Assembly (NCBI GenBank): GCA_964371055.1
Contig: CAYJLF010000003.1
Span: 261,093-325,092, forward strand
Reading direction: 5' to 3'
DNA length: 64,000 bases
DNA from: CAYJLF01 sp964371055
GTDB taxonomy: Bacteria > Eisenbacteria > RBG-16-71-46 > CAIMUX01
The translations under genes were made by a program, and so were the position numbers. Below are positions 16,250 to 26,127 of this stretch, one piece after another; positions within the stretch are counted from its first letter, which is position 1; each line of letters begins with the position of its first letter. The notes under the pieces are model-generated. The model did no database searches. It worked only from the letters and a program-made list of their open reading frames with translations, and was not told the origin of the DNA.

Positions 16250-16501
16250 GAGCTGGACGCACGCGGTCGGCTCGGGTGGGGGAGAGTTCGCTCCGCCCTG
16301 GGCTACCCCCGTACCCCCGCAACCGAACCTATCGTAACCGCTTATTCTGTGCTATCCTTGATGCGGTTTCGCCTTATGGTCCTGGCGGCGGAGGAAGTCG
16401 TTTCCGGGACCGTGGGCGGTCGCCCGGCGGATCCGCAGGAAGCGCCGCCAGCCCGCAGCTTGGGTGGTGCCCCGGCGGTTCGGTCTGCCTGGAGGGGCAT
16501 C

Positions 16502-19500
16502 ATGCGTCTACCCTGTCTCCACTCTGCTCTGTTCTGTCCGGGGCGCCGGCTCGTCGCCAACGCCCTCGGTGTTCTCGCTCTCGTGTCGCTGCTTGCCGCT
16601 GGCGCAACCGCCGCCTCCGCTGCCTGGATCTCCACCGGCGGATCGGATGGGGAGCGGGTCGCCGTGCGGCTGCTCGACAGCTCCGAGGATCGAGTGCTGA
16701 TCGAGTTCACGATCCCCGGTTTCGACGCGGAGCCGGTCACGATCGACGGCCGGACCTACTACCGCCTCCAGCTTCCGGGCGAGAGCAACCTGCTCGAGAC
16801 CGGGATGCCGGAGCTGCCGCATGTCGCGCGCAGCGTGATCATCCCGGACGCGGCCGGCATGCGTGCACGGGTCGTCGAGTCCGACCCGGTGGAGTTCTCC
16901 GGCATGCCTGTGGTGCCCTCGAAGGGAAACCTCCTGCGCACCGTTGATCCTGCCACCGTTCCCTACACCTTCAGTGCGCAGTACGGCAGCGTGGATGCCT
17001 GGCCCGAAGCGCCGGTCCGCCTGGGTGAGCCGTACATCCTGCGCGACTATCGCGGTATCGTCGTCGACGCGATGCCCTTCCTCGCGGAAGGAGACGGAAC
17101 GCTGCGGGTCGCGCGGCGGATGGTCGTCGAGGTGACCGCAGAGGGCGTCGACCTGCGCAATGCGATCGACCGCGCGGCGCCGCCGGCCAAAGTGGTGCAT
17201 GACTTCGTCCAGATCTACTCCGAGCAGTTCCTCAACTTCGGGCAGGGGCGCTACACGCCGGTCGGTGAGGTGGGGACGATGCTGATCATCACCCACGACG
17301 CCTTCCGCCCGAATCTCGATCCGCTGGTGCAGTGGAAGCTGCAGGCGGGCATCCCTGTCACGGTGGTCGATGTCTCCACCATTGGCAACAACTCCACCGC
17401 GATCAAGAACTACATCGCGGCGCAGTACACGCCCGATGGGTTGGCCTATGTCCTCCTGGTGGGGGACGCGGCCCAGGTCGCTACGCCGAGCGCGGCCGGC
17501 GGGTCCTCCGACCCGACCTATGCCTGCATCGCTGGCGGCGACCGGTATCCGGAGCTCTTCATCGGCCGCTTCTCGGCCGAGAACCCGGCCCATGTCGACA
17601 CCCAGGTGCAGCGCACCGTCGAGTACGAGAAGAACCCGATGGCCGGGGCCGAGTGGTACCGCAAGGGAACCGGCATCGCCTCCAACCAGGGACCGGGCGA
17701 CGATGGCGAGTACGACAACCAGCACCAGGATGTGATCCGGGGCAAGCTGCTCAACTACGGCTACTCCCTGGTCGACCAGATTTATGATCCGACCGGGACC
17801 GCCTCGATGGTGGCGACGGCCCTCAACAACGGTCGCAGCATCGTCAACTACACCGGCCACGGATCCACCACGAGCTGGAGCAGCACCGGCTTCAGCAACA
17901 CCCACGTGGCGGCGTTGCAGAACGACTGGATGCTGCCGTTCATCACCTCGGTCGCCTGCGTCAACGGCCAGTTCAGCGGTTACACCTGCTTCGCCGAGGC
18001 CTGGCTGCGCTCGATTCGCGCCGGCACGGGAGCGCCGATCGGGGCCGTGGGCACCTACATGTCCTCGATCAACCAGTCGTGGAACCCGCCGATGTGCGGC
18101 CAGGACGAGATCATCGATCTTTTGGTCGGCAGCGAGATGTTCACCTACGGCGGGCTTTGCTACAACGGCTCCTGCCAGATGATGGACGAGTACGGCGCGA
18201 CCGACGGTGGCGACATGTTCCTGACCTGGCACATCTTCGGAGATCCGTCGCTCCTCGTGCGCAGCAAGATCCCGGCGGCGGTGACGGCGCAGCACGATGG
18301 CACGCTCCTGATCGGGCAGATGGACTACGCCGTGACGGTGCCGGGCCGGACCGGGGCGCGCTGCGCGCTCTACGGTGGCGGGGTGCTGTACGGCGTCGGC
18401 TACACCGACCACGCCGGGGCTGCGACGATCGCTCTGAACCCGCAGCCGGCGGAACCGATGACCCTGACCTTGACCGTGACGGCGCCCAACATCATCCCGG
18501 TGATCACGCCGGTCGAGGTGGTGGCGCCGACCGGCCCGTTCCTGGTTCACCAGGCCAACCTGGTCGAGGACCCGGAGGGGGACGGGGACGGTCAGTGCGA
18601 TGCCGGCGAGACGGTCAACCTCTGGATCACTCTGCGCAACGTCGGCGTCGACCAGGCGAGCGGGGTAACCGCGGTGATCGCGGAGGACGACGAGTTCGTG
18701 GAGTGTGTCGTCACGTCCGCGAACTACGGTGACATCCCGGCCGGCGGCTCAGTCCAGAGCCTGACCGCGTATCAGCTCAGCTTCGCGTCGAACACGCCCG
18801 ACAACCACGCCTGCACGGTGCAGCTCACGGTGACGGCGGCAGAGGGGAGCTGGGCGCGGACCTTCCCGATGACGATCGGGGCGCCGATCCTGGAGTACGC
18901 GTCGCACGTCGTGGATGACGATCCCCCGGCGGGGAACGGTACCGGGTGGCTGGAGCCGGGCGAGACCTTCGAACTCGTTCTGACGATGGCCAACACAGGG
19001 CATGCCAACGCCAACCAGACGACGGTCACGGTGAAGGGAGCCGAGGGACTGCTCGAGATTCTCGAGGGTACGGCGACCTGCGAGAACATCCCGGCCGGCG
19101 GTCAGGGATCGTTCACGCCGCTGATGCTCCGGGTGGTTCCGGGATGTCCGGTGCCGAGCGTCATCACGGTGACGACGATGTTCGGTTCGGACCACGGCTA
19201 CGCCGATGCTTTTGCCTTCCAGGTGCCGGTCGGCGGATTCGCGGATGACTGCGAGATGAATCGCGGCTGGACGCTCGGCGCGCCGGACGACAACGCGACG
19301 AGCGGGCAGTGGATCCTGGCCGATCCGGTCGGGACGGTCTACAACGGATCGCAGGCCCAACCGGAGGATGATCACACGCCGATCCCGGGCGTGATGTGCT
19401 TCGTCACCGGCAACGGCTCCCCCGGCGGCGCGGCCGGTGACGCCGACGTCGACGGCGGGAAGACCACGCTGCTCTCGCCGATCTTTGACCTCAGCCGGGT

Positions 19501-20092
19501 CGAGAGCGCGATCGTCAACTACTGGTTCTGGTACACCAATGATCTCGGCAACAACCCGGCCCAGGACACCTGGAAGGTCGAGGTCACGGCCAACGGCACG
19601 ACCTGGGTGCCGCTGGAGAGCTCCATGGCGAGCCCCAACGCCTGGACCGAGAGGACCTTCGAGCTGGAGGACTTCATCACGCTGAGCGAGCAGGTCCGGT
19701 TCCGTTTCGTGGCGGAGGATCTGAGCCCCGGATCGTTGATCGAGGCGGCGGTGGATGACTTCCAGCTCATCGTCGGTCAGCCGTCGGCGGGAGTCGAAGA
19801 GCAGGCGGCGGTGACACGGTTCGCGCTCTCGCGGCCGACGCCGAACCCGTTCTCGCGCGCGGCGGAACTGCGTTTCGCGGTGCCGCAGGCGTCGCCGGTT
19901 TCGGTGGAGGTCTTCGATGTCTCCGGCCGGCTGGTCCGTACGCTCGTCTCCGGCGCGCTGCCGGCGGGCGAGCACGCGGTCCGCTGGGACGGCGCCAACG
20001 GCGCCGGGCACCGCGTCGGCGCGGGGGTCTACTTCGTCCGGATGAGCGCACCGGGATTCACGCAGGTGCGGACGGTGACGCTCGTGCAGTAA
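16502..20092 (+). CDS. Gingipain-like cysteine peptidase (family C25) with FlgD-Ig-like tail
   Basis: ATG 16502 was chosen for the upstream GGAGGGG and the signal peptide that follows (ANALGVLALVSLLAAGATAA). The 1196-residue protein has a C25 propeptide region, then the catalytic domain (~255-600) with the His-Cys pair: His453 in NYTGHGSTTSWS and Cys486 in ITSVACVNGQFSG. After it come two Ig/CARDB-like domains (LVEDPEGDGDGQCDAGETVN, DDDPPAGNGTGWLEPGETF), a jelly-roll-like segment (~910-1090) and a FlgD-Ig-like tail (VSVEVFDVSGRLVRTLVSG, GVYFVRM). It should be a secreted endopeptidase. The second C25 gene at 52020-55571 has the same architecture. A strong terminator follows. Confidence 0.92.
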   Translation: MRLPCLHSALFCPGRRLVANALGVLALVSLLAAGATAASAAWISTGGSDGERVAVRLLDSSEDRVLIEFTIPGFDAEPVTIDGRTYYRLQLPGESNLLETGMPELPHVARSVIIPDAAGMRARVVESDPVEFSGMPVVPSKGNLLRTVDPATVPYTFSAQYGSVDAWPEAPVRLGEPYILRDYRGIVVDAMPFLAEGDGTLRVARRMVVEVTAEGVDLRNAIDRAAPPAKVVHDFVQIYSEQFLNFGQGRYTPVGEVGTMLIITHDAFRPNLDPLVQWKLQAGIPVTVVDVSTIGNNSTAIKNYIAAQYTPDGLAYVLLVGDAAQVATPSAAGGSSDPTYACIAGGDRYPELFIGRFSAENPAHVDTQVQRTVEYEKNPMAGAEWYRKGTGIASNQGPGDDGEYDNQHQDVIRGKLLNYGYSLVDQIYDPTGTASMVATALNNGRSIVNYTGHGSTTSWSSTGFSNTHVAALQNDWMLPFITSVACVNGQFSGYTCFAEAWLRSIRAGTGAPIGAVGTYMSSINQSWNPPMCGQDEIIDLLVGSEMFTYGGLCYNGSCQMMDEYGATDGGDMFLTWHIFGDPSLLVRSKIPAAVTAQHDGTLLIGQMDYAVTVPGRTGARCALYGGGVLYGVGYTDHAGAATIALNPQPAEPMTLTLTVTAPNIIPVITPVEVVAPTGPFLVHQANLVEDPEGDGDGQCDAGETVNLWITLRNVGVDQASGVTAVIAEDDEFVECVVTSANYGDIPAGGSVQSLTAYQLSFASNTPDNHACTVQLTVTAAEGSWARTFPMTIGAPILEYASHVVDDDPPAGNGTGWLEPGETFELVLTMANTGHANANQTTVTVKGAEGLLEILEGTATCENIPAGGQGSFTPLMLRVVPGCPVPSVITVTTMFGSDHGYADAFAFQVPVGGFADDCEMNRGWTLGAPDDNATSGQWILADPVGTVYNGSQAQPEDDHTPIPGVMCFVTGNGSPGGAAGDADVDGGKTTLLSPIFDLSRVESAIVNYWFWYTNDLGNNPAQDTWKVEVTANGTTWVPLESSMASPNAWTERTFELEDFITLSEQVRFRFVAEDLSPGSLIEAAVDDFQLIVGQPSAGVEEQAAVTRFALSRPTPNPFSRAAELRFAVPQASPVSVEVFDVSGRLVRTLVSGALPAGEHAVRWDGANGAGHRVGAGVYFVRMSAPGFTQVRTVTLVQ

Positions 20093-20130
20093 TCGCCTCG
20101 GCGTTCCTGAACCGTTTGCTGGACAACTTG

Positions 20131-20166
20131 CCCCGGAGCCTGAGATGCGGGCTCCGGGGTTTTCTT
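20131..20166 (+). terminator. Rho-independent terminator after the C25 peptidase gene
   Basis: CCCCGGAGCC (20131-20140) and GGCTCCGGGG (20150-20159) form a perfect ten-pair stem with a nine-base loop, followed by TTTTCTT. It lies 39 bases past the stop and is the clearest intrinsic terminator in the window. Confidence 0.88.
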
Positions 20167-20504
20167 CTGGCTCACGCCGTGTTCGCCGTCGGGAGGCGCG
20201 GCTCCGGTCGTCACCCTGAGACGAGTGGCCTCTGTCTGTGACTGATCCTCTCCGTCCGGATTTCAATCTCGTTGATGATTCCAGGTATCAGGCGCGCGCC
20301 TCGTGCACCTAAGGGGGATGCTCTGCTCTCCTAGAGCTGGGCCCCGCGTGCGCTGTAGCGGGTCTGCCCCGATGCTGAACCGCAACTCGCCTCCGCGGAC
20401 TTGAAGGTGCAATCAAACGTTCCAGACAGGCGATGTCAGCGCGGTCGCGAATCCCTCACCACCGCTCGATCGCCTGCTTACCCGCAAAAGAGGAGGCCCG
20501 ATCC
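20167..20504. other. Intergenic stretch without a supported gene
   Basis: Between the terminator and the CHRD gene no frame shows GC3 bias plus a ribosome-binding site. An AT-richer patch near 20255-20290 could hold the CHRD promoter, but no convincing -35/-10 pair was found. Confidence 0.5.
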
Positions 20505-23051
20505 ATGCGTCGAGTTCTCTGGATCGGAATCATGCTGTTCTCCCTGGCTTCGCTGGTCGGCGCGGCACAGGCAGAGACGGTCTTCATCGCCCGACTCACC
20601 GGCAGCCAGGAGGTTCCCGCGGTCGCGACCGGGGGGTCCGGCTCGGCTGTCTTCCGTCTCACCCCCGATGGTCTTGAGTACTCCGTTACCGTCGATAACC
20701 TGAGTGGCGCTGTTACGGCCGCTCATATCCATGCCGCGCGGGCCGGTCTCAACGGCGGCGTGCGGCGCGATCTGATCTTCACCGGCAACACGGCCAACGG
20801 CCTCTGGACCCCGACCGAACTCCCGCAGCCGTTCACGGCGACCGAACTGGCCGCGCTGTTCGGGGGCGGGCTCTACGTCAATGTCCACACCGCCGCGAAC
20901 CCGGGCGGCGAGGTCCGTGGGCAGATCCTTCCCGGTACGGCTGCGCACCTCTGCGCGATGCTCGATGGGAACCAGGAAGTCCCGGCCGTCGCGACCGGCG
21001 CCTCCGGCACCGCTTCCGTTGTGCTGACGGAGGAGGGGCTGCGCTACGCGGTGACGGTGGCCGGCCTCTCGGGCGCGGTCACGGCGGCGCACATTCACGG
21101 CGGGGCCCTCGGCGTCAATGGCGGCGTGTTGGCCGCTCTGACCTTCTCGGGCACGAACGCGATCGGCTTCGTCCCGCGGGCGTCGCTGACCAACGCGCAA
21201 ATCCGCGAGATCCTGACCGGGAACACCTACGTCAACGTCCACACCGCGGCCAATCCCGGGGGAGAGATTCGCGGGCAGCTCACCCTCAACGGCGCGACCG
21301 GCTTCACGGCCGGGCTGGAGGGGGCGCAGGAGGTGCCACCGAACGGCTCGACCGGCAAGGGGACCGCGGTCCTCAGCCTGACCCCCTCGGGACTCCGTTT
21401 CGAGCTCACGGTGGACGGCCTCACCGGCCCGATCACCGGGGCTCACATCCACCGTGCTCCGACCGGTTCGAACGGGCCGGTGGTCCGGGACATCCAGCCC
21501 GAGTTCGTGGGCACCACGGGGACGGGGCTCTGGCGCATGGATGATGCCTCGGCGCTGACCGCTGACCTGGTCGCCGCCCTGATCGCCGGCGACCTCTACA
21601 TCAACGTCCATACCGCGGCCTTCCCCGGCGGAGAGATCCGCGGGCAGATCACGCCCCGCCCCGGCCTTCTCGCCTCGAGCTACAGCGCCCGCCTGACCGG
21701 CGCGCAGGAGCGTCCGGCCGTGGCGACCGCGGCGCAGGGGACCGGCTGGTTCGTCGTGACCGCGGCCGGGATCGACTACCGCTACACCGTCAGCGGGCTC
21801 TCGGGCGCTATCACGGCCGCTCACCTGCATGGCGCGGGGATCGGCGTGAACGGTGGCGTGATCGTGAATCTGCCGTTCGTCGGCACGACCGGGTCGGGGA
21901 GCTTCGTTCTCGGCCCGGCCGACATGACCTCGTTCATGACCGGCCTGACCTACATCAACGTCCACACCGGCGCAAACCCAGGCGGCGAGATCCGCGGACA
22001 GGTGCTGCCGGCGTCGGGCGCGGCGATGGAAGCGCTCCTGACCTCCAATCAGGAGGTGCCGCCCAACGGCAGCACCGGCCATGCCACCGCCTGCATGCGG
22101 CTGACCAAGGATGGCCTGCAGTTCCGCTTCACGGCCAGTGGCCTGACCGGCGCGATCACGGCCGCGCACTTCCACGGCAACGAGCGGGGTCAGAACGGCG
22201 GGGTGACCCGCGGTCTCGGAGCCGGGGAGCTCGTCGGCGTGAACGGCAACGGCGTCTGGAAGCCTACCGACGCTTCGGCCCTCACCGCCGCGCAGATCCT
22301 CAGTCTGTACATGGGCCGGCAGTACCTGAACCTGCACACCGGGGCCAATCCGGGTGGGGAAATCCGGGGACAGGTCGATCTGGCCGGCGGGATGGCGAAG
22401 GGTGCGTCCCTCTCCGGACTGAACGAGGTGCCGCCGAACGGATCGGGCGGAGCGGGAAGCCTCGCGGCGGTGCTGACGAGCCAGGGGCTCTTCTATCGCG
22501 CGACGGCGAGTGATCTCGACGGCGCCTTCACCGCCGCGCACTTCCACAACGCCCCCGCGGGCGCGAACGGTGGGGTGGTGCGCGACCTGACCGGCGAGTT
22601 CACCGGCCTCTCGGGCGAAGGGCTGTGGCTCTCCTCGGATGCGCAGCCGCTGAGCCCGGCGCTGGAAGGGGAGTACGTACGTAACCGGATCTACTTCAAC
22701 CTCCACACGTCGGCCTTCCCCGGCGGTGAGGTGCGCGGCGACTTCGGTCCGGTCTTCATGCCCTCTTCGGTCGATTTCGTCGATCGCGCGGCCGCGCTGC
22801 GTCTCTCGAACAGCCCGAACCCGGTGGCGGCGGTGACGACGGTGCGGTTCGCGTTGCCGTCGGCTTCCCAGGTGGATCTGCAGGTCTTCGATCTGTCGGG
22901 ACGCCGGGTCGCGACGCTCTTCCAGGGCCGGCTCGAGGCGGGTGATCACGGAGTGCCGTTCGACGCCGCGCGGCTGTCGAACGGCGTCTACTTCTACCGC
23001 CTGAGCGCCGATGGCGTCGAGGCGCGGGAGAAGATGCTTGTCGTCAGATAA
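20505..23051 (+). CDS. Secreted protein with six CHRD domains and a FlgD-Ig-like tail
   Basis: ATG 20505 has AGGAGG eight bases upstream and starts a signal peptide (RRVLWIGIMLFSLASLVGAA); the frame is open to 20433 without support. The 848-residue product is six CHRD repeats of ~115-130 residues. Each opens with a variant of LTGSQEVPAVATGGSGSA (the others have NQEVPAV, AQEVPPN, AQERPAV, NQEVPPN, LNEVPPN), and each carries AAHIH/AAHFH and a YVNVHTAANPGGEIRGQ motif. The C-terminus is a FlgD-Ig-like domain (VDLQVFDLSGRRVATLFQG, GVYFYRLSADG). CHRD domains were first described in chordin; their bacterial function is unknown, but an extracellular structural or binding role is likely. Confidence 0.92.
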   Translation: MRRVLWIGIMLFSLASLVGAAQAETVFIARLTGSQEVPAVATGGSGSAVFRLTPDGLEYSVTVDNLSGAVTAAHIHAARAGLNGGVRRDLIFTGNTANGLWTPTELPQPFTATELAALFGGGLYVNVHTAANPGGEVRGQILPGTAAHLCAMLDGNQEVPAVATGASGTASVVLTEEGLRYAVTVAGLSGAVTAAHIHGGALGVNGGVLAALTFSGTNAIGFVPRASLTNAQIREILTGNTYVNVHTAANPGGEIRGQLTLNGATGFTAGLEGAQEVPPNGSTGKGTAVLSLTPSGLRFELTVDGLTGPITGAHIHRAPTGSNGPVVRDIQPEFVGTTGTGLWRMDDASALTADLVAALIAGDLYINVHTAAFPGGEIRGQITPRPGLLASSYSARLTGAQERPAVATAAQGTGWFVVTAAGIDYRYTVSGLSGAITAAHLHGAGIGVNGGVIVNLPFVGTTGSGSFVLGPADMTSFMTGLTYINVHTGANPGGEIRGQVLPASGAAMEALLTSNQEVPPNGSTGHATACMRLTKDGLQFRFTASGLTGAITAAHFHGNERGQNGGVTRGLGAGELVGVNGNGVWKPTDASALTAAQILSLYMGRQYLNLHTGANPGGEIRGQVDLAGGMAKGASLSGLNEVPPNGSGGAGSLAAVLTSQGLFYRATASDLDGAFTAAHFHNAPAGANGGVVRDLTGEFTGLSGEGLWLSSDAQPLSPALEGEYVRNRIYFNLHTSAFPGGEVRGDFGPVFMPSSVDFVDRAAALRLSNSPNPVAAVTTVRFALPSASQVDLQVFDLSGRRVATLFQGRLEAGDHGVPFDAARLSNGVYFYRLSADGVEAREKMLVVR

Positions 23052-23076
23052 CTGAAGATAACTGAAGATAACTGAC
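23047..23076. repeat. 10-bp tandem triplication overlapping a stop codon
   Basis: GATAACTGAA occurs three times head to tail (23047, 23057, 23067; last base C in the third copy). The first copy contains the TAA stop of the CHRD gene, and every copy carries a TAA. TCGTCAG (23041-23047) and CTGACGA (23072-23078) flank the array as a seven-base inverted repeat. Confidence 0.8.
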
Positions 23077-23257
23077 GATCCGAAGGTGTCGCCGGTGACG
23101 CGGAGACCGCGGCGAGAGCCGTGATCACCCTGTCGCCGGCGATCTCTTTCGGAGCCGCTTGACACTCTCCGTCGTCCGCCCGCATTCTCCCGCGTTGCGA
23201 GGGTGTATCCAGCCGGGCCGCCGGATCGGCCGGGGATGCTTCCCACGCGGCGAGACG

Positions 23258-23716
23258 ATGCAGATCAACCCGCGAACAAAAGCCCGTTTCCATGCGCCCG
23301 GCCTCGCGGCCGCGGGGGCGTGGGCGCTCGTCCTCTTGCTGCTGTTCCAGGCGGTATCGCCGGGTCTGCACCCCGAGACCGCGCATCGCTCCCCCTGCTC
23401 GACGCATGCGTGCGGGGCGAACCTCCCCGCTGAAGCGGCGGCCGACGAATCCGGTCCGCAACCAGGCGCACTCGCGTTAGAGATAGCCTGCGTGCCCGGG
23501 GACGAGGACTCCTCGACTCCCCGCCCTCGTCGACACGATCCCCGCACCTGCGGACTCTGCCTCCTTGTCCTGCATCCGCCTGTCGCGCTGCTCGCTCCCT
23601 CCGGCTGCGATCTCTCTTCGGTAATGTCCCCGACGACGACCCCGCGACCGGAGCCCGATCCGGTGGCGGCTCTCTGCTCCTTCCCCGCCTCTCCCCGCGC
23701 GCCTCCCCTCGCCTGA
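23258..23716 (+). CDS. Small exported Cys/His-containing hypothetical protein upstream of the metal-uptake genes
   Basis: The 152-residue product from ATG 23258 has a positively charged start and a hydrophobic segment (AAAGAWALVLLLLFQAVSPG). A Cys/His-rich region follows (HRSPCSTHACGAN, DPRTCGLCLLVLHPP), recalling the small copper/metal-linked DUF2946-type proteins. It lies 130 bases before an outer-membrane protein and a metal ABC transporter pair, so a metal-related role is plausible. The upstream site is poor (CGGCGAGACG), and the low-complexity C-terminus makes the call tentative. Confidence 0.5.
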   Translation: MQINPRTKARFHAPGLAAAGAWALVLLLLFQAVSPGLHPETAHRSPCSTHACGANLPAEAAADESGPQPGALALEIACVPGDEDSSTPRPRRHDPRTCGLCLLVLHPPVALLAPSGCDLSSVMSPTTTPRPEPDPVAALCSFPASPRAPPLA

Positions 23717-23846
23717 GCCCGGCTCTACCCGGCCCTTGACCATGCGGCGTCCCTGACCGGGCGGCCGGCGGCGGTCGCGCTTTCCGCCGCGCGCCTGGGT
23801 CTACGACGCTGATCACCAGAATCTCCTTCGAGGGAGGCTCATCCAG

Positions 23847-25118
23847 ATGCTTCACCAGACCGACTCCCCGCTGAACCGCCATTGCGGCCCCGCATTCGAA
23901 CGGCCCGCCGGCCCGCGTTTCTACTTTTTCTTTCCGATCTTCGCCCTCGTCCTCCTGTTGCTCGGGACCGCACCAAGCGTTCACGCCGGCGTGAACAACC
24001 CCGACATCTCCGTGATCGCGCAGCCCTACGTCGAGCTGAGCGATGACCGCGGCGGCGAGGAGGGAAACCCTGACCGCAACCGTCCCCGTCTCCACGCGGG
24101 CGAACTGGAGGTGGTCCTGGAGGCCTACCTCAACCCCTATGCGCGCGGATCGGTCACCCTCGCCTTTGCCGATGAGGAGGTCGGGATGGAAGAGGGGTAC
24201 TTCGATCTCGTGCGCGGGCTGCCGGCCGGCCTCGCCCTCCGGGGCGGCCGCTACCGCGCCGGGTTCGGGAAGCTGAACGCGGCGCACCCGCATACCTATC
24301 CGTTCGCCCGCACGTTTCGCACCCTCTCGAGCTACCTGCCCGGGGAGGAGGGGCTGATCGAGAACGGCCTGTCGCTGTCGAAGAGGATCGCCCTGCCGGC
24401 CGATGCCGCCCTGACCGCCAGCGTTGACTGGCTGCAGGGGGACAGCTTCCGGATCGAGCCCGAAAACGAGGAGGAAGGGGGGACTGCCAAGCACGGCGGG
24501 ACGGCTGCCGGCGATGGCTCGCGCCCCGCAGTGCTGGGACGGCTGAGCGGCTTCGCGATGACCGGCGAGCAGTCCGGAATCGAGGTCGGTCTGTCGGCGG
24601 TCCATGGCACGAACGACGCGACCGAAAAGCTGCGCACCACGATCCTGGGCGCCGACCTCAAGGCCAAGTTGTGGAACTCGCCGAGATCGTACCTGGTCGT
24701 GCAGGGGGAGGCGCTGCGCATGGAGCGGGACCAGCCGGTTGAGCACGAGCACGAAGAGGCCTACCGGTTCGCCGCGGGTGAAAGAGCCGACGGAGAGCCC
24801 GAGGTTGCCGAGGAGCACCACGAGACGGTGAAGCCGGTCGGGTTCTACCTCTTCGCCGACTACAACTGGGCCCGGAGGTACAACGTCGGGGCCTCGTTCG
24901 AGCGCTACCAACAGGCGACCTCCGAAAAGACCTGGGATGCGGCCTACGGCCTCTTCGCCGGATTCTCCCTGATGGAGGAGACGACCTCCTTTCGCTTCGG
25001 CTGGGAGAGGTTCATGCCGGGACGCCCCGATCACCTCGACGAGGATCCCGACGCGATCCACACGTTCACAGTGCGGATGATCTTCTCCATGGGTCCGCAC
25101 AAGGCACACCAATTCTAG
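23847..25118 (+). CDS. Outer-membrane beta-barrel-like protein of the metal-uptake cluster
   Basis: The 423-residue protein starts at ATG 23847 with GGGAGG about ten bases upstream. After a late signal peptide (FFFPIFALVLLLLGTAPSVHA, ending ~residue 50) come many short alternating amphipathic strands (ELEVVLEAYLNPYARGSVTL, LALRGGRYRAGFGKLNAAH, SFRFGWERF). The chain ends in Phe, the usual outer-membrane barrel signature. Two acidic/His-rich insertions (EHEHEEAYRF, EEHHETVKP) could bind metal. The TroA/ZnuA-type binding protein starts 17 bases after its stop, so I read it as the outer-membrane porin or receptor of a zinc/manganese uptake operon. It has no TonB box that I can see. Confidence 0.65.
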   Translation: MLHQTDSPLNRHCGPAFERPAGPRFYFFFPIFALVLLLLGTAPSVHAGVNNPDISVIAQPYVELSDDRGGEEGNPDRNRPRLHAGELEVVLEAYLNPYARGSVTLAFADEEVGMEEGYFDLVRGLPAGLALRGGRYRAGFGKLNAAHPHTYPFARTFRTLSSYLPGEEGLIENGLSLSKRIALPADAALTASVDWLQGDSFRIEPENEEEGGTAKHGGTAAGDGSRPAVLGRLSGFAMTGEQSGIEVGLSAVHGTNDATEKLRTTILGADLKAKLWNSPRSYLVVQGEALRMERDQPVEHEHEEAYRFAAGERADGEPEVAEEHHETVKPVGFYLFADYNWARRYNVGASFERYQQATSEKTWDAAYGLFAGFSLMEETTSFRFGWERFMPGRPDHLDEDPDAIHTFTVRMIFSMGPHKAHQF

Positions 25119-25135
25119 AGAAGGAGGGGAGGGCC

Positions 25136-26125
25136 ATGTTCCAACGCATACGGTGCCGGCGGCCCGAGCGACACCGGCGGGCGCAGGGGAGCCCCGCTTC
25201 CGAGGCGCGCGGCATCCGACCGGCAATACTCTTGGTGATCGCCGCTCTTTTGGCCATCACCCATCCGGCGGCGGCCACGATCAGGATCGTCGCGTCGGTC
25301 AACGATCTCGCTTCGATCGCCGCCGAAGTGGGGGGGGATCGCGTCGAGGTGCAGTCGATCGCCCGTGCGACGGCCGATGTGCACCGCGTGGAGGTGCTGC
25401 CATCCTACATGGTGCGGGTGTCGAAGGCCGACCTCTACCTGAAGGTCGGGTTCGGGCTCGACCAGTGGGCGGATCAGATCATCGACGGATCGCGGAACGG
25501 CCGCCTGGCCATCCTCGACTGCGGGCGCGACATTACAGCCTTGGAGAAGCCGGCCGGCAAGGTCGATGCCTCGATGGGGGATGTGCACCCGGACGGAAAT
25601 CCGCACTACTGGCTCGATCCGCGAAACGGGGCGATCGTCGCCCGCACGGTGGCCGAAGAGCTGGGGCGGCTCGATCCGCCGGGGGCGGAGCAGTACCGGC
25701 GGAACGCCGAGGGTCTGGCCCACAGCGCGGAGGCCTTGCTGGCCGGCGCGAAGGCGCGCGTCGAGTCGATGCCGGTCCGGGCGGTCCTCTCCTACCATTC
25801 GTCGTGGGTCTACCTGGCCGATGCGCTCGGCCTCGAGATCGCGGGGACGGTCGAGCCGGTGCCCGGCATCCCGCCGACGGGCAACCACCTGCAGAAGCTG
25901 ACCGAGATCATCCGCGCGCGATCGGTGCCGGTGTTGCTGCAGGAGCCGTACTTCTCGGACCAGGCCGGGAAGTTCCTCCAGCGCCAGACCGGCATCCGCG
26001 TGGCGCGCGTCTCCGCTTCCTGCGATGAAGCGACGGCGGGAAGCTGGTTGCGGCATCTGGAGGCCGTGATCGCGGCCGTCACGGGCGGCGACTTCGGAGC
26101 CGGCGATCCCGGCGAGGAAGAGTGA
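25136..26125 (+). CDS. Metal ABC transporter substrate-binding protein (ZnuA/TroA family)
   Basis: The 329-residue protein starts at ATG 25136 (GGAGGG just before it). An N-terminal Arg-rich stretch precedes a signal segment (PAILLVIAALLAITHPAAA). The cluster A-I fold is clear: RIVASVNDLASIAAEVGGD, the first metal His in TADVHRVEVLPS, a second His in DVHPDGNPHYWLDPRN, a third in SYHSSWVYLADALG, and the late acidic ligand region in LLQEPYFSDQ. The His-rich loop typical of many ZnuA proteins is absent, so zinc and manganese both remain possible. Its stop abuts the permease start. It should deliver metal to the permease in the periplasm. Confidence 0.9.
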   Translation: MFQRIRCRRPERHRRAQGSPASEARGIRPAILLVIAALLAITHPAAATIRIVASVNDLASIAAEVGGDRVEVQSIARATADVHRVEVLPSYMVRVSKADLYLKVGFGLDQWADQIIDGSRNGRLAILDCGRDITALEKPAGKVDASMGDVHPDGNPHYWLDPRNGAIVARTVAEELGRLDPPGAEQYRRNAEGLAHSAEALLAGAKARVESMPVRAVLSYHSSWVYLADALGLEIAGTVEPVPGIPPTGNHLQKLTEIIRARSVPVLLQEPYFSDQAGKFLQRQTGIRVARVSASCDEATAGSWLRHLEAVIAAVTGGDFGAGDPGEEE

Positions 26126-26127
26126 CG

